This document shows, piece by piece, positions 1 through 6,088 of a stretch of 9,457 nucleotides of DNA. The DNA is from Succinivibrionaceae bacterium UBA3769 (GTDB lineage: Bacteria > Pseudomonadota > Gammaproteobacteria > Enterobacterales > Succinivibrionaceae): assembly GCA_002372325.1 (NCBI GenBank), contig DFFT01000130.1, positions 1 to 9,457 on the forward strand, given 5' to 3'. Each line of letters begins with the position of its first letter. Position 1 is the first letter of the stretch. Position numbers and translations under genes: made by a program. The notes beneath the pieces were generated by a model that was given only the letters and a program-made list of their open reading frames with translations, was not told where the DNA came from and did no database searches.

Positions 1-236
1 TTTTCAAATTAGCGGGTGCGAAACTTGGGGTTTCCGCATGAATGACAGGACATTCGCCATTTTCGAGTTGCAACGCTGATTTTTCCCCGCAAAGCCTTAT
101 GGGGACTTGTTTTGCCGTCTTACTCCTTTTCAAATTAGCGGGTGCGAAACTTTGGGGGTCCGCATGAAGGACTGGTGATCTGCCATTTTCGAGTTGCAAC
201 GCCGAATTTTTCTCGCACGAGGCAGTTTTAGGGGGA
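1..236. repeat. Two-copy direct repeat, 126-bp offset
   Basis: Copy 1 spans about 1-106 and copy 2 about 127-236. Positions 1-26 are identical to 127-152 and 56-75 are identical to 182-201. Both pairs keep the same 126-bp offset, so the copies align without gaps over about 90 bp; weaker similarity continues to a G-rich end. Copy 1 begins at the window edge, so the array may continue to the left. The offset is a multiple of three, and a 41-codon ATG frame (42-167) bridges the two copies, but it has no ribosome binding site. I infer a non-coding, possibly dispersed, intergenic repeat. No transposase or clear terminal inverted repeats are visible. Confidence 0.8.
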
Positions 237-400
237 AAGGGGCAGGGCCCCTTTAATCATTAAACAGGAAGCGCCGCAGGCGTCTTCCCTTCTTAATTAT
301 TATTCCTGGGAACTTTAACGTTCTGTTTCTGCCTGCATTGATTGCAGAGTCCTGAAATTCAGGCCTTTCTAGCAGGGGGGGCCCTCTTTGGTTAGGGCCT
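236..400. repeat. Cluster of short inverted repeats
   Basis: This stretch without a gene holds a series of small perfect or near-perfect inverted repeats. They are an 8-bp stem with a 3-nt loop at 236-254, tttaat-c-attaaa at 252-264, a 9-bp stem with one bulge at 267-288, ctgca/tgcag at 333-347, cctgaa-a-ttcagg at 351-363, and ggccct/agggcc at 380-399. None is followed by a convincing T-run, so none is called a terminator. I cannot tell whether they form a structured RNA, remains of the neighbouring repeat, or chance palindromes. No coding region is supported here. Confidence 0.5.
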
Positions 401-420
401 GTCAGAATAATCGCACACAA

Positions 421-446
421 AAAAACGGGCCCGAAGGTCCGTTTTT
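421..446 (-). terminator. Intrinsic terminator after panC
   Basis: An 11-position stem (421-431 against 436-446) encloses a tetraloop that reads TTCG on the minus strand, closed by C-G, the very stable UUCG type. On the minus strand the stem ends in a run of T residues. It lies 23 bp past the panC stop codon, so it should end the panBC transcript. One pair near the loop is a G-T wobble on the plus strand and an A-C mismatch on the minus strand. The A and T flanks on both sides mean it could also act on plus-strand transcripts. Confidence 0.85.
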
Positions 447-469
447 CAAGGTATTGCGGCTTGCCCGTT

Positions 470-1324
470 TTAGTGTTCCACCACCAGATTGTCGATAAGA
501 CGCACCTTGCCCAGGTAGGCGGCGGCCAGAATCACCACTCTTTTGGATTCAGCGATATCAGGGCTCAGGGTAGCGGCATCTACCACGGTGATATCATCGG
601 TGCTGAATCCGGCGCCATCCAGTTCGTTTACGCTTTCATCGATGATTTTCTGGATGCTCCGAAAATCCGGGAGAGCCTTCAGCTTATCCCCCATTCTTAC
701 CAGACAGGCATGGAATTCCGGGGCCTTGGCAAGTTCTTCCGGAGAGAGCCGGTTATTTCTGGAGGAGTAGGCCAGACCGTTTTCATGACGGACAATGGGA
801 ACGCCGATGATGCGGATCTGGAAATTCATGTCCTGCACCATTTCCCGGATCAGAGCCAGCTGCTGATAGTCCTTTTCGCCGAAGCAGGCCAGATCCGGCT
901 GGATAATGTTAAAGAACTTGGAAACCACGGTAGCCACGCCGTTGAAATGCCCCGGACGGAGAGCTCCCTCCAGGCTGTTGGCCAGATCCGGCACCTCCAC
1001 ATAGGTCTGGTTCTTAAGGCCCCGGGGATACATGATTTCCGGAGTGGGGGTGAATACGGCATCCACGCCGGCTTCCTCCAGAAGGGCCAGATCCTGCTCC
1101 AGGGTGCGGGGATAGGTTCTTAAATCCTCGGGCCGGTCAAACTGCATGGGGTTTACAAAAATAGTAACTATAACCTTTTCGGCATTTTTCTGGGCTTCCT
1201 TTACCAAGGTAAGATGTCCCTTGTGGAGGTTCCCCATGGTGGTTACAAGACCGATGGTTTTAAGATCATGCTTGTATTCGGTAACAATCTGTCTGATTTC
1301 TTCTATGGTTTTTGCAGTTTTCAT
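470..1324 (-). CDS. panC: Pantothenate synthetase (pantoate--beta-alanine ligase)
   Basis: Cytoplasmic enzyme that joins pantoate and beta-alanine, using ATP through a pantoyl-adenylate intermediate, to make pantothenate (vitamin B5), the precursor of coenzyme A. The 284-residue protein has the usual family length. Visible motifs are TMGNLHKGH (29-37, the HxGH nucleotide-binding site), FVNPMQFDRPEDL (56-68), RPGHFNGV (123-130), FGEKDYQQL (148-156) and YSSRN (186-190, the KMSKS-like loop). The usual proline just before TMG is threonine here (residue 28). The ATG start lies 20 bp after the panB stop; a weak AGGT-type ribosome binding site precedes it, which fits translation coupled to panB. No panD follows, so the aspartate decarboxylase that supplies beta-alanine must be elsewhere or absent. 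Recognition is by close similarity to E. coli PanC along the whole length. Confidence 0.97.
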   Translation of the reverse strand: MKTAKTIEEIRQIVTEYKHDLKTIGLVTTMGNLHKGHLTLVKEAQKNAEKVIVTIFVNPMQFDRPEDLRTYPRTLEQDLALLEEAGVDAVFTPTPEIMYPRGLKNQTYVEVPDLANSLEGALRPGHFNGVATVVSKFFNIIQPDLACFGEKDYQQLALIREMVQDMNFQIRIIGVPIVRHENGLAYSSRNNRLSPEELAKAPEFHACLVRMGDKLKALPDFRSIQKIIDESVNELDGAGFSTDDITVVDAATLSPDIAESKRVVILAAAYLGKVRLIDNLVVEH

Positions 1325-1344
1325 GTTTAGACCTGTGTAAAACT

Positions 1345-2139
1345 CTATTTCAAATAGCTGTGGGCGTCGTCGGGGTAAATGCCCTGCTCCACCTCGCTGA
1401 TATACTTTTTAACGGCCAAGGTCACATCCCCGGTTTCCGCCAGGAAGTTCCGGGCGAATTTCGGAGTATGTCCCGCGGTCAGTCCCAGAGCGTCATGCAT
1501 TACCAGGATCTGGCCATCGGTGTCATTGCCGGCCCCGATGCCGATAACCGGAATCCGGAGAGCTTCTGTCACTTCCCGGCCGGTGTCCTTGGGAACGCCT
1601 TCGATAACCAGCATGCTGGCGCCGGCTTCCTCCACCGCCAGACACTCCGCTACGATTCTTTTGCGGGATTCATCGTCCCGGCCCTGGATCTTGAAGCCGC
1701 CGAACACGTTTACCGACTGCGGTGTCAGTCCCAGGTGTCCGCAGACGGGAATACCGTTCTGCACCAGAGTGCGAATGGTGTTTGAGAGGAAGGAGCCGCC
1801 CTCCAGCTTTACCACATTGGCTCCGGCGGCCATAAGCTTATGGGCGTTCCGGCAGGCGTCTTCGGTATTGGCGTAGCTCATAAACGGCATATCCGCCAGA
1901 ATAAGAGCATTGGAAACGCCCCGGGCCACGCATCTGGTGTGATAGGCCATTTCGTCAATGGTAACCCCCAGAGTGCTGGATTCTCCCTTGATGGTCATGC
2001 CCAGGGAATCGCCGATAAGAATGGCGTATATTCCGGCATCATCAAAAATTCTGGCGAAGCTGGCATCGTAGGCGGTGATGGTGGCGAATTTTTTATGCTC
2101 GTCCTTCAGCTTCTGAAGCGTGGAAACCGTTACTGTCAT
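1345..2139 (-). CDS. panB: 3-methyl-2-oxobutanoate hydroxymethyltransferase
   Basis: Ketopantoate hydroxymethyltransferase, the first committed step of pantothenate synthesis: it transfers a hydroxymethyl group from 5,10-methylene-tetrahydrofolate to 2-oxoisovalerate. The 264 residues match the family length. Seen are TAYD (22-25), the metal-binding GDSLG (43-47), LADMPF (81-86), VKLEGG (110-115), GHLGLTPQS (134-142), the glutamate of the LVIEGVP segment (E180, the likely catalytic base) and IGIGAG (199-204). An AAGGAG ribosome binding site (2147-2152) sits 7 nt before the ATG. It is the first gene of a panB-panC unit with its own likely promoter just after folK. The short palindrome ctattt-c-aaatag (1345-1357) covers the stop codon. 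FolK upstream feeds the folate pool that supplies this enzyme's one-carbon donor, a loose metabolic link. Confidence 0.98.
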   Translation of the reverse strand: MTVTVSTLQKLKDEHKKFATITAYDASFARIFDDAGIYAILIGDSLGMTIKGESSTLGVTIDEMAYHTRCVARGVSNALILADMPFMSYANTEDACRNAHKLMAAGANVVKLEGGSFLSNTIRTLVQNGIPVCGHLGLTPQSVNVFGGFKIQGRDDESRKRIVAECLAVEEAGASMLVIEGVPKDTGREVTEALRIPVIGIGAGNDTDGQILVMHDALGLTAGHTPKFARNFLAETGDVTLAVKKYISEVEQGIYPDDAHSYLK

Positions 2140-2150
2140 TAAGAAACTCC

Positions 2151-2246
2151 TTGCCGTTTGGCGGTAATCTCCGACGATCAGGCAAAATGCATTTCTGCCG
2201 GGAATTTGTTCCCGTCCGGGGCGGTTTTGCCGCTTCCGGACGGGAA
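2151..2246 (-). promoter_or_regulatory. Structured panBC leader with strong hairpin
   Basis: On the minus strand the expected panBC leader contains three inverted repeats. The largest (2209-2246) pairs 11 perfect bp (2209-2219 with 2236-2246) plus an inner 4-bp stem (2221-2224 with 2230-2233) and a 5-nt loop. The second (2181-2199) is centred on the 10-nt palindrome aaatgcattt. Third, TTGCC (2185-2181 on the minus strand) can pair with GGCAA (2155-2151), whose last two bases belong to the panB ribosome binding site. The second and third pairings share bases and so exclude each other. The large hairpin lacks a T-run on the minus strand but has GATTTTT after it on the plus strand, so it resembles an intrinsic terminator only in that direction. 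A regulatory role is inference. Confidence 0.45.
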
Positions 2247-2271
2247 GATTTTTCGGGAGAACCCGCCGCTC

Positions 2272-2300
2272 ATTATAAACGCATTTGGAAATTAATGAAG
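2272..2300 (-). promoter_or_regulatory. Likely panBC promoter
   Basis: A perfect TATAAT -10 box lies on the minus strand at 2277-2272. The hexamer 17 bp upstream, CTTCAT (2300-2295), matches the -35 consensus poorly and overlaps the last codons and stop of folK. Transcription would start near 2265 and give a leader of about 125 nt. This suggests panBC can be expressed apart from folK-pcnB. Confidence 0.5.
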
Positions 2301-2831
2301 ATCCGGCTTTCCGGCAGAGGAAAAGGGGAACCGGGAGGCCTCCCGAATAATGGTGAGAGCCCGGAGATCCCTTTCCGGCAAAAGTCCCGTGAGATCCCGG
2401 AGCGGGGTGTTTTGCGGAGGCATCAGGAAGTCCGGCATGATTTCCAAGAGGGGGATAACAGTGAAAACTCTGTTTCGGAATTCCGGATGGGGCACCCGGA
2501 GCCGCGGGGTGTCAATAACCTGCTTCCCGAAAAACAGCACATCCAGATCCAGCGTCCGAGGGCCCCAGTGCCGCAGTCTTACTCTCCGGTGGCGGTTTTC
2601 CAGATCCTGAAGAGCATTCAGCAGGGGCTCCGGTTCCAGCTCTGTGCTTACAAGGGCCACCGCATTGACAAAATCCGGCTGATCCTGCGGCCCCACCGGA
2701 ACTGAGGAGTACAGGGAGCTGGTTTTGAGAATCCGGATTCCGGGAATGCAGTCAAGCTCCTTAAGAGCCTGAAGCACCTGCTGCTCCGGATTGTCAAGAT
2801 TGGAACCAAGTCCGATTACCGCCTCGGTCAT
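2292..2831 (-). CDS. folK: HPPK: dihydropterin pyrophosphokinase
   Basis: 2-amino-4-hydroxy-6-hydroxymethyldihydropteridine pyrophosphokinase, a cytoplasmic enzyme that moves pyrophosphate from ATP to the pterin just before dihydropteroate synthase in folate synthesis. The 179-residue protein shows GLGSNLDNP (7-15), SSLYSSVPVGPQDQPDFVNA (38-57) and the signature RHWGPRTLDLDVLFFG (87-102), with D95 and D97 at the metal-binding positions known from E. coli HPPK. It is about 20 residues longer than the E. coli enzyme; the extra part is a C-terminal tail after residue 160 of unknown role. An AAGGAG ribosome binding site (2837-2842) is 5 nt before the ATG. The start is 23 bp after the pcnB stop, so the two genes are probably co-transcribed, as in many gammaproteobacteria. 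Confidence 0.96.
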   Translation of the reverse strand: MTEAVIGLGSNLDNPEQQVLQALKELDCIPGIRILKTSSLYSSVPVGPQDQPDFVNAVALVSTELEPEPLLNALQDLENRHRRVRLRHWGPRTLDLDVLFFGKQVIDTPRLRVPHPEFRNRVFTVIPLLEIMPDFLMPPQNTPLRDLTGLLPERDLRALTIIREASRFPFSSAGKPDLH

Positions 2832-2854
2832 AGCTGCTCCTTTTTTCGGGAACC

Positions 2855-4252
2855 TTAATGGATGTTTCCGGCAGGACGGCCGCGGGAGCCTGAAGCCCCT
2901 TTCCGGCGGGAGCCCTCGGAGCCTTTCTTGCCGGCGGCCATCTTGTTGCTGGAGATCAGGGCCTTTCTGGTGCGCAGCGACTGGGGGATGTTGGCGGTAT
3001 AGGCATCAGTCCAGAAGGTTACGCAGTTTTCCAGACTGCGATCCAGCCGGGCCCGGTTCATCAGGAATTCCAGTCCGGCCCGGAAGATTTCCTTCCAGAT
3101 AATGCTGGATACCATATCCGGATCCTTCATGACCTCCGCACTGGTCAGAGTGAGCTGCATTTCCCAGATGTCGGTAATGTCCTTGGCTACGAATTCCGGA
3201 ATTTTGGTGATTTCCGACTGCCTTTTCAGGACGATATTACCGGCCATGGCCATTCTTTCCGTATCCCTGATATGGCTGTACTTGCTGACGGTGCCCATCT
3301 TCATAAAGAGCTTTTTGGTCAGAGGCCATAGCATCACGGCGTACAGGAAGTGCGGCATGTTGTGCTTTCCTTCCGCATGCCGGGCATCGGTGTTATTGAG
3401 ACAGCAGGAAACGAAATCAAAAAACTGCCGGCTCTTGATCAGAGGGCCCATGTCCGTCAGCAGATACTGCATCACGGAGTCCCGCATGAGCACCTGGAAG
3501 CTGGTTTCGCCGTGTCCGGTCAGGAACATCTTGTTGAATTCCTCGTACATGCGGCTGTTGTTAACCTGGGAGATGCTGGCCATGTTCTTCATGATGGCAT
3601 TGCGGGTGCGGGGAGTGATGCTGAAGCCCAGCTTGGCGGCAAAGCGGTAGGCCCGGATCATGCGCACCGGATCCTCGCCGAATCTCACGTCCGGATCCCC
3701 CACGATGTCAATGGAGCTGTTAAGGAGATCGGAAACGCCCCCCAGGAAATCGTGAATGAGATTATCAGCGGGGGAGTAGTAGAAGCCGTTGATGGAAAAG
3801 TCTCTTCTGGCGGCATCATCGGTGATGCTGGAGCTGAAGGTATTGTCCTTTCTGATCATTTCCACGTGATCGGAATCTTCGTGATCCTGGCCCTTTCTGA
3901 AGGTAGCCACCTCAATGAGGGAGCTGCCTTCCCTGACATGCACCAGCTGGAATCTCCGGCCGATAATAATGCTTCTCTTGCAGAGTCTTTTTACGGTTTC
4001 CGGACGGGCATTGGTGACCACGTCAAAGTCCTTGGGAACCTTGTCCAGCAGGAGATCCCGCACTCCGCCGCCTACCAGATAGGCCTGATAACCGGCTTTG
4101 TTGAGCGTTTTGATTACGTTGAGGGCTGCGGGGGAAATTTTTGCGGTATCCAGGATGTCTCCCGGCAGTGTCATGTGGGAAATGCCGCGTTCCATGGCTT
4201 CTTTCTTGTGCTTGTCAGCTTCTGCGGCAAATTTCTGCAGTTGAGTATTAAT
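2855..4252 (-). CDS. pcnB: Poly(A) polymerase I, probable AUU start
   Basis: Adds 3' poly(A) tails to RNA, which marks mRNAs and plasmid antisense RNAs for exonuclease decay; the E. coli enzyme sets ColE1-type plasmid copy number. It belongs to the class II nucleotidyltransferases. Numbered from the AUU start: GGGVRD (61-66), the catalytic KDFD with D75 and D77 (74-77), GRRFQLVH (98-105), RRDFSIN (149-155) and EDPVRMIRA (193-201), then a helical RNA-binding part and a basic Gly/Ser/Arg/Lys tail like that of E. coli PcnB. This pattern separates it from CCA-adding enzymes. Start choice: GGAGG (4263-4259) lies 6 nt before an in-frame ATT at 4252, which gives 465 residues, the length of E. coli PcnB. 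The next ATG (4195) has only a poor purine-rich site, and the farthest upstream ATG (4456) would add 68 non-homologous residues without a good ribosome binding site. Confidence 0.95.
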   Translation of the reverse strand: MNTQLQKFAAEADKHKKEAMERGISHMTLPGDILDTAKISPAALNVIKTLNKAGYQAYLVGGGVRDLLLDKVPKDFDVVTNARPETVKRLCKRSIIIGRRFQLVHVREGSSLIEVATFRKGQDHEDSDHVEMIRKDNTFSSSITDDAARRDFSINGFYYSPADNLIHDFLGGVSDLLNSSIDIVGDPDVRFGEDPVRMIRAYRFAAKLGFSITPRTRNAIMKNMASISQVNNSRMYEEFNKMFLTGHGETSFQVLMRDSVMQYLLTDMGPLIKSRQFFDFVSCCLNNTDARHAEGKHNMPHFLYAVMLWPLTKKLFMKMGTVSKYSHIRDTERMAMAGNIVLKRQSEITKIPEFVAKDITDIWEMQLTLTSAEVMKDPDMVSSIIWKEIFRAGLEFLMNRARLDRSLENCVTFWTDAYTANIPQSLRTRKALISSNKMAAGKKGSEGSRRKGASGSRGRPAGNIH

Positions 4253-4263
4253 AAGACACCTCC
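4250..4263 (-). promoter_or_regulatory. pcnB ribosome binding site and AUU start codon
   Basis: On the minus strand GGAGG (4263-4259), a 6-nt spacer and ATT (4252-4250) form an ideal initiation geometry for a non-canonical start. E. coli pcnB is known to start at AUU, an inefficient codon that keeps poly(A) polymerase low. No ATG or TTG lies at a suitable distance in this frame; the GTG overlapping the site is out of frame and too close. Confidence 0.75.
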
Positions 4264-4615
4264 AAGTGTGCAATATTATGTTCTCCGGATTCTTTAATGA
4301 GGCTGATACGGAGACAAAAGCGGAAAACCTGACAGCTTTATTGCGTATCTCAGGAATTCCCGGGAAATTCGGCGGCATTCCGTGTTTGCGGGAGAGGAGC
4401 CTTTTCAAGGTGATGGCTGAATGCCCGCGCGCAATCCTGATGAAAACGGGATGCATTTGAATGTCTTAACAAGCACGGGATTTTATCACACAGCGGTATT
4501 TTTTTCTATCTCATGCCGGAACGGCTTAAGGAGGAAGTCCGGAGCGCTCCGGGAGGCGGGAATGAAGAATGCCGGAAAAGCCTCTTCCGGAATCAGGTGA
4601 ATGAAGCTCCGTTTT
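4253..4615 (-). other. Non-coding gap gluQRS-pcnB with pcnB leader
   Basis: This 363-bp stretch holds no gene I can support. Behind gluQRS lie an inverted repeat ccggaa/ttccgg (4572-4577 with 4585-4590, 7-nt loop) and the perfect 14-nt palindrome ccggagcgctccgg (4539-4552). Either could form a hairpin, but no T-run follows on the minus strand, so a classical terminator is not shown. Next comes a possible extended -10, TG-A-TAAAAT (4488-4480), without a good -35. Transcription from there would start near 4473 and give a leader of about 220 nt. The frame of pcnB stays open back to an ATG at 4456, but this part does not look like PcnB. Confidence 0.5.
4480..4488 (-). promoter_or_regulatory. Possible pcnB promoter (extended -10)
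   Basis: The minus strand reads TG-A-TAAAAT at 4488-4480, five of six matches to TATAAT with the extended TGn element. The -35 area is A-rich and matches poorly. It would drive pcnB-folK separately from dksA-gluQRS. The call rests on the motif alone. Confidence 0.35.
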
Positions 4616-5509
4616 TCAGGATTCCGAGATCTGTGAAACCATCCGGGAGGAGCGGGGCACGCTGTTAATAGCAAAATGCTTCACGGCATAGTCCAGAAAT
4701 TCCGTTACCGTAAGACCTTCCGGATCCCCGGAAATTTCCGGCGGGAACGTCTGTCCCAGAAAAGTGGCAGCTTTCAGAAGGAGTGTTACGGGGGAACTAA
4801 GATCCAGCCCGGGAGCGTGGTTCTGCTTGGAATACTTGCTGCCGTTTTCGGAGAGTGCCAGGGGGAGACTGGCATGATCGGGGACGGGATATCCCAGAGC
4901 CTGACAGAGACCGATCTGGCCGAAGGTGTCCGGAATCAGATCCGCCCCTCGGACGATTTCGGTTATTCCCGAGGCCCGGTCATCCGCCACGCTCACCAGA
5001 TTGTAGGCAAAAAAGCCGTCTCTTCTTTTCAGGAGAAAGTCCGGTTCCGCAGAATAGTCATTGAGGGAGAGGGGGCCCCGGATGAGGTCAGTAAAGGAGG
5101 TGACGTTGCCGGGATTCCGGAAGCGGATGCCGGCTCCCTCATGGCAGGGGAGATTCCTAAGGCGGCAGTCCTCCGGATGGTGTCCGCCGTTAAGCTTAAT
5201 GAGGCTTCGGGTGCAATTGCAGCCGTAGGTGAGTCCCCGGCTGTTCAGGGTATCCAGGATGTCCCGGTAGAACTCCCGGCGCTGACTCTGGATAAGCGGC
5301 GCTTCGTCCCAGATAAGACCAAGAGCTTCCAGATCCCTCAGGATGAGATCCGTGTATTCCTGACGGGAGCGGGTTTCGTCAATGTCTTCAATGCGGAGAA
5401 GCCATGCTCCGCATTGGCTCCGCGCCCGCAAAAAACTGCCCAGGGCCGCTGTCAGAGAACCGAAGTGCAGCGGGCCGCTGGGCGTGGGGGCAAATCTTCC
5501 GCGATACAT
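4616..5509 (-). CDS. gluQRS: Glutamyl-Q tRNA(Asp) synthetase
   Basis: Paralogue of the catalytic half of glutamyl-tRNA synthetase. It activates glutamate without tRNA and attaches it to queuosine at position 34 of tRNA-Asp. The 297 residues (E. coli about 300) contain the class I HIGH-like segment PTPSGPLHFGSL (8-19), RIEDIDETR (39-47), the zinc-site segment with C97, C99, H111 and C115, the conserved ITEIVRGADL (182-191) and the KMSKS-like SKYSKQNHA (224-232). The anticodon-binding domain of a full GluRS is absent, which separates it from gltX. H111 falls where E. coli YadB is reported to use a tyrosine as a zinc ligand (from memory). The ATG lies 13 bp after dksA, with no clear ribosome binding site; E. 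coli-like proteins also reach the RFAPTPSG motif within a few residues, so this start is preferred. Translation is probably coupled to dksA. Confidence 0.95.
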   Translation of the reverse strand: MYRGRFAPTPSGPLHFGSLTAALGSFLRARSQCGAWLLRIEDIDETRSRQEYTDLILRDLEALGLIWDEAPLIQSQRREFYRDILDTLNSRGLTYGCNCTRSLIKLNGGHHPEDCRLRNLPCHEGAGIRFRNPGNVTSFTDLIRGPLSLNDYSAEPDFLLKRRDGFFAYNLVSVADDRASGITEIVRGADLIPDTFGQIGLCQALGYPVPDHASLPLALSENGSKYSKQNHAPGLDLSSPVTLLLKAATFLGQTFPPEISGDPEGLTVTEFLDYAVKHFAINSVPRSSRMVSQISES

Positions 5510-5522
5510 GAATCAGAGGGTA

Positions 5523-5975
5523 TTAAGAGCTGAAGCCCTGCTTTTCCTTCTTTTCATGCTGTTCCTTGCAGTTAATGCAGAGATCGGCAGTGGGACGGGC
5601 TTCCAGACGCTTAATGCCGATTTCCTCGCCGCAGTCGGTGCAGAAGCCGTAGTCATCGGAATCAAGCTTGCGAATGGTCTTCTCGATCTTTTTGATGAGC
5701 TTTCTTTCTCTGTCGCGCATTCTGAGCTCAAGAGAGAATTCCTCTTCCTGAGTGGCTCTGTCATTCTGATCCGGGAAGTTGGCGGTTTCAGAATTCATGT
5801 GATTGACAGTGCGGTCTACTTCATTGTGAAGCTGGTTTCTCCAGGCCTCAAGAATCTTTCTGAAGTGAGCTTTCTGCGCATCGCTCATGTATTCTTCGCC
5901 AGGCTTGGCTTCATAGGGCTTTACGCCTGCGATAGCCAGAGGGCTGAGCTCAGTTGAAATCTTTTCTTCACTCAT
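5523..5975 (-). CDS. dksA: RNA polymerase-binding transcription factor DksA
   Basis: Binds the secondary channel of RNA polymerase and, with ppGpp, represses rRNA promoters and activates amino-acid synthesis promoters in the stringent response. The 150 residues are nearly colinear with E. coli DksA (151). The N-terminal part includes LAIAGVKPYEAKPGEEYM (13-30). The coiled coil is about 33-108, with the tip aspartates D69 and D72 of FPDQNDRA, which correspond to the essential D71 and D74 of E. coli. A four-cysteine zinc finger (C112, C115, C133, C136) precedes a C-terminal helix. An AGGGAG ribosome binding site (5982-5987) stands 6 nt before the ATG. It is the first gene of a dksA-gluQRS unit and has its own promoter and a hairpin-bearing leader. 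Confidence 0.98.
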   Translation of the reverse strand: MSEEKISTELSPLAIAGVKPYEAKPGEEYMSDAQKAHFRKILEAWRNQLHNEVDRTVNHMNSETANFPDQNDRATQEEEFSLELRMRDRERKLIKKIEKTIRKLDSDDYGFCTDCGEEIGIKRLEARPTADLCINCKEQHEKKEKQGFSS

Positions 5976-6003
5976 GGTGATCTCCCTGTAGGGGTTGCGG
6001 GAA

Positions 6004-6070
6004 CTTCATTGTTTCATGAAGCCGCCGTTGTTGCTGGTTCAGGGCGGGAGTCTCCGGAGAGACCGCCCTG
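6004..6070 (-). promoter_or_regulatory. Hairpins in the dksA leader
   Basis: Two inverted repeats lie between the dksA promoter and its start codon. The larger (6040-6070) has an outer 7-bp stem, cagggcg/cgccctg, an inner 5-bp stem, gtctc/gagac, a 4-nt loop and a 3-nt bulge. The smaller (6004-6021) is cttcat/atgaag with a 6-nt loop, ending 16 nt upstream of the ribosome binding site. No T-run follows on the minus strand, so these are not minus-strand terminators. A role in mRNA stability or translation is inference. Confidence 0.45.
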
Positions 6071-6088
6071 TTTCAAAACTGAACTATT

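Noticed and set aside
1..236. CRISPR array
   Set aside because: Only two copies, with long, block-wise conserved units and no constant short repeat with unique spacers; no cas genes.
461..1123. 220-codon open frame on the plus strand opposite panC
   Set aside because: Antisense to panC, whose motifs are intact along its whole length.
3350..4297. 315-codon open frame on the plus strand opposite pcnB
   Set aside because: It lies wholly antisense to a well-supported pcnB and its leader and has no recognisable protein features; it is a by-product of codon bias.
4253..4456. N-terminal extension of pcnB to the ATG at 4456
   Set aside because: No good ribosome binding site, no similarity to PcnB, and a near-perfect AUU initiation site lies downstream.
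4486..4674. 62-codon minus-strand frame overlapping the end of gluQRS
   Set aside because: Out of frame with gluQRS, starts inside it, has low-complexity composition and covers hairpins; no support as a gene.
4676..5533. 285-codon open frame on the plus strand opposite gluQRS
   Set aside because: Antisense to a complete gluQRS with all synthetase motifs; composition not protein-like.
5970..6011. 13-codon upstream ORF overlapping the dksA start
   Set aside because: No ribosome binding site and very short; the overlap with the start codon may be chance.
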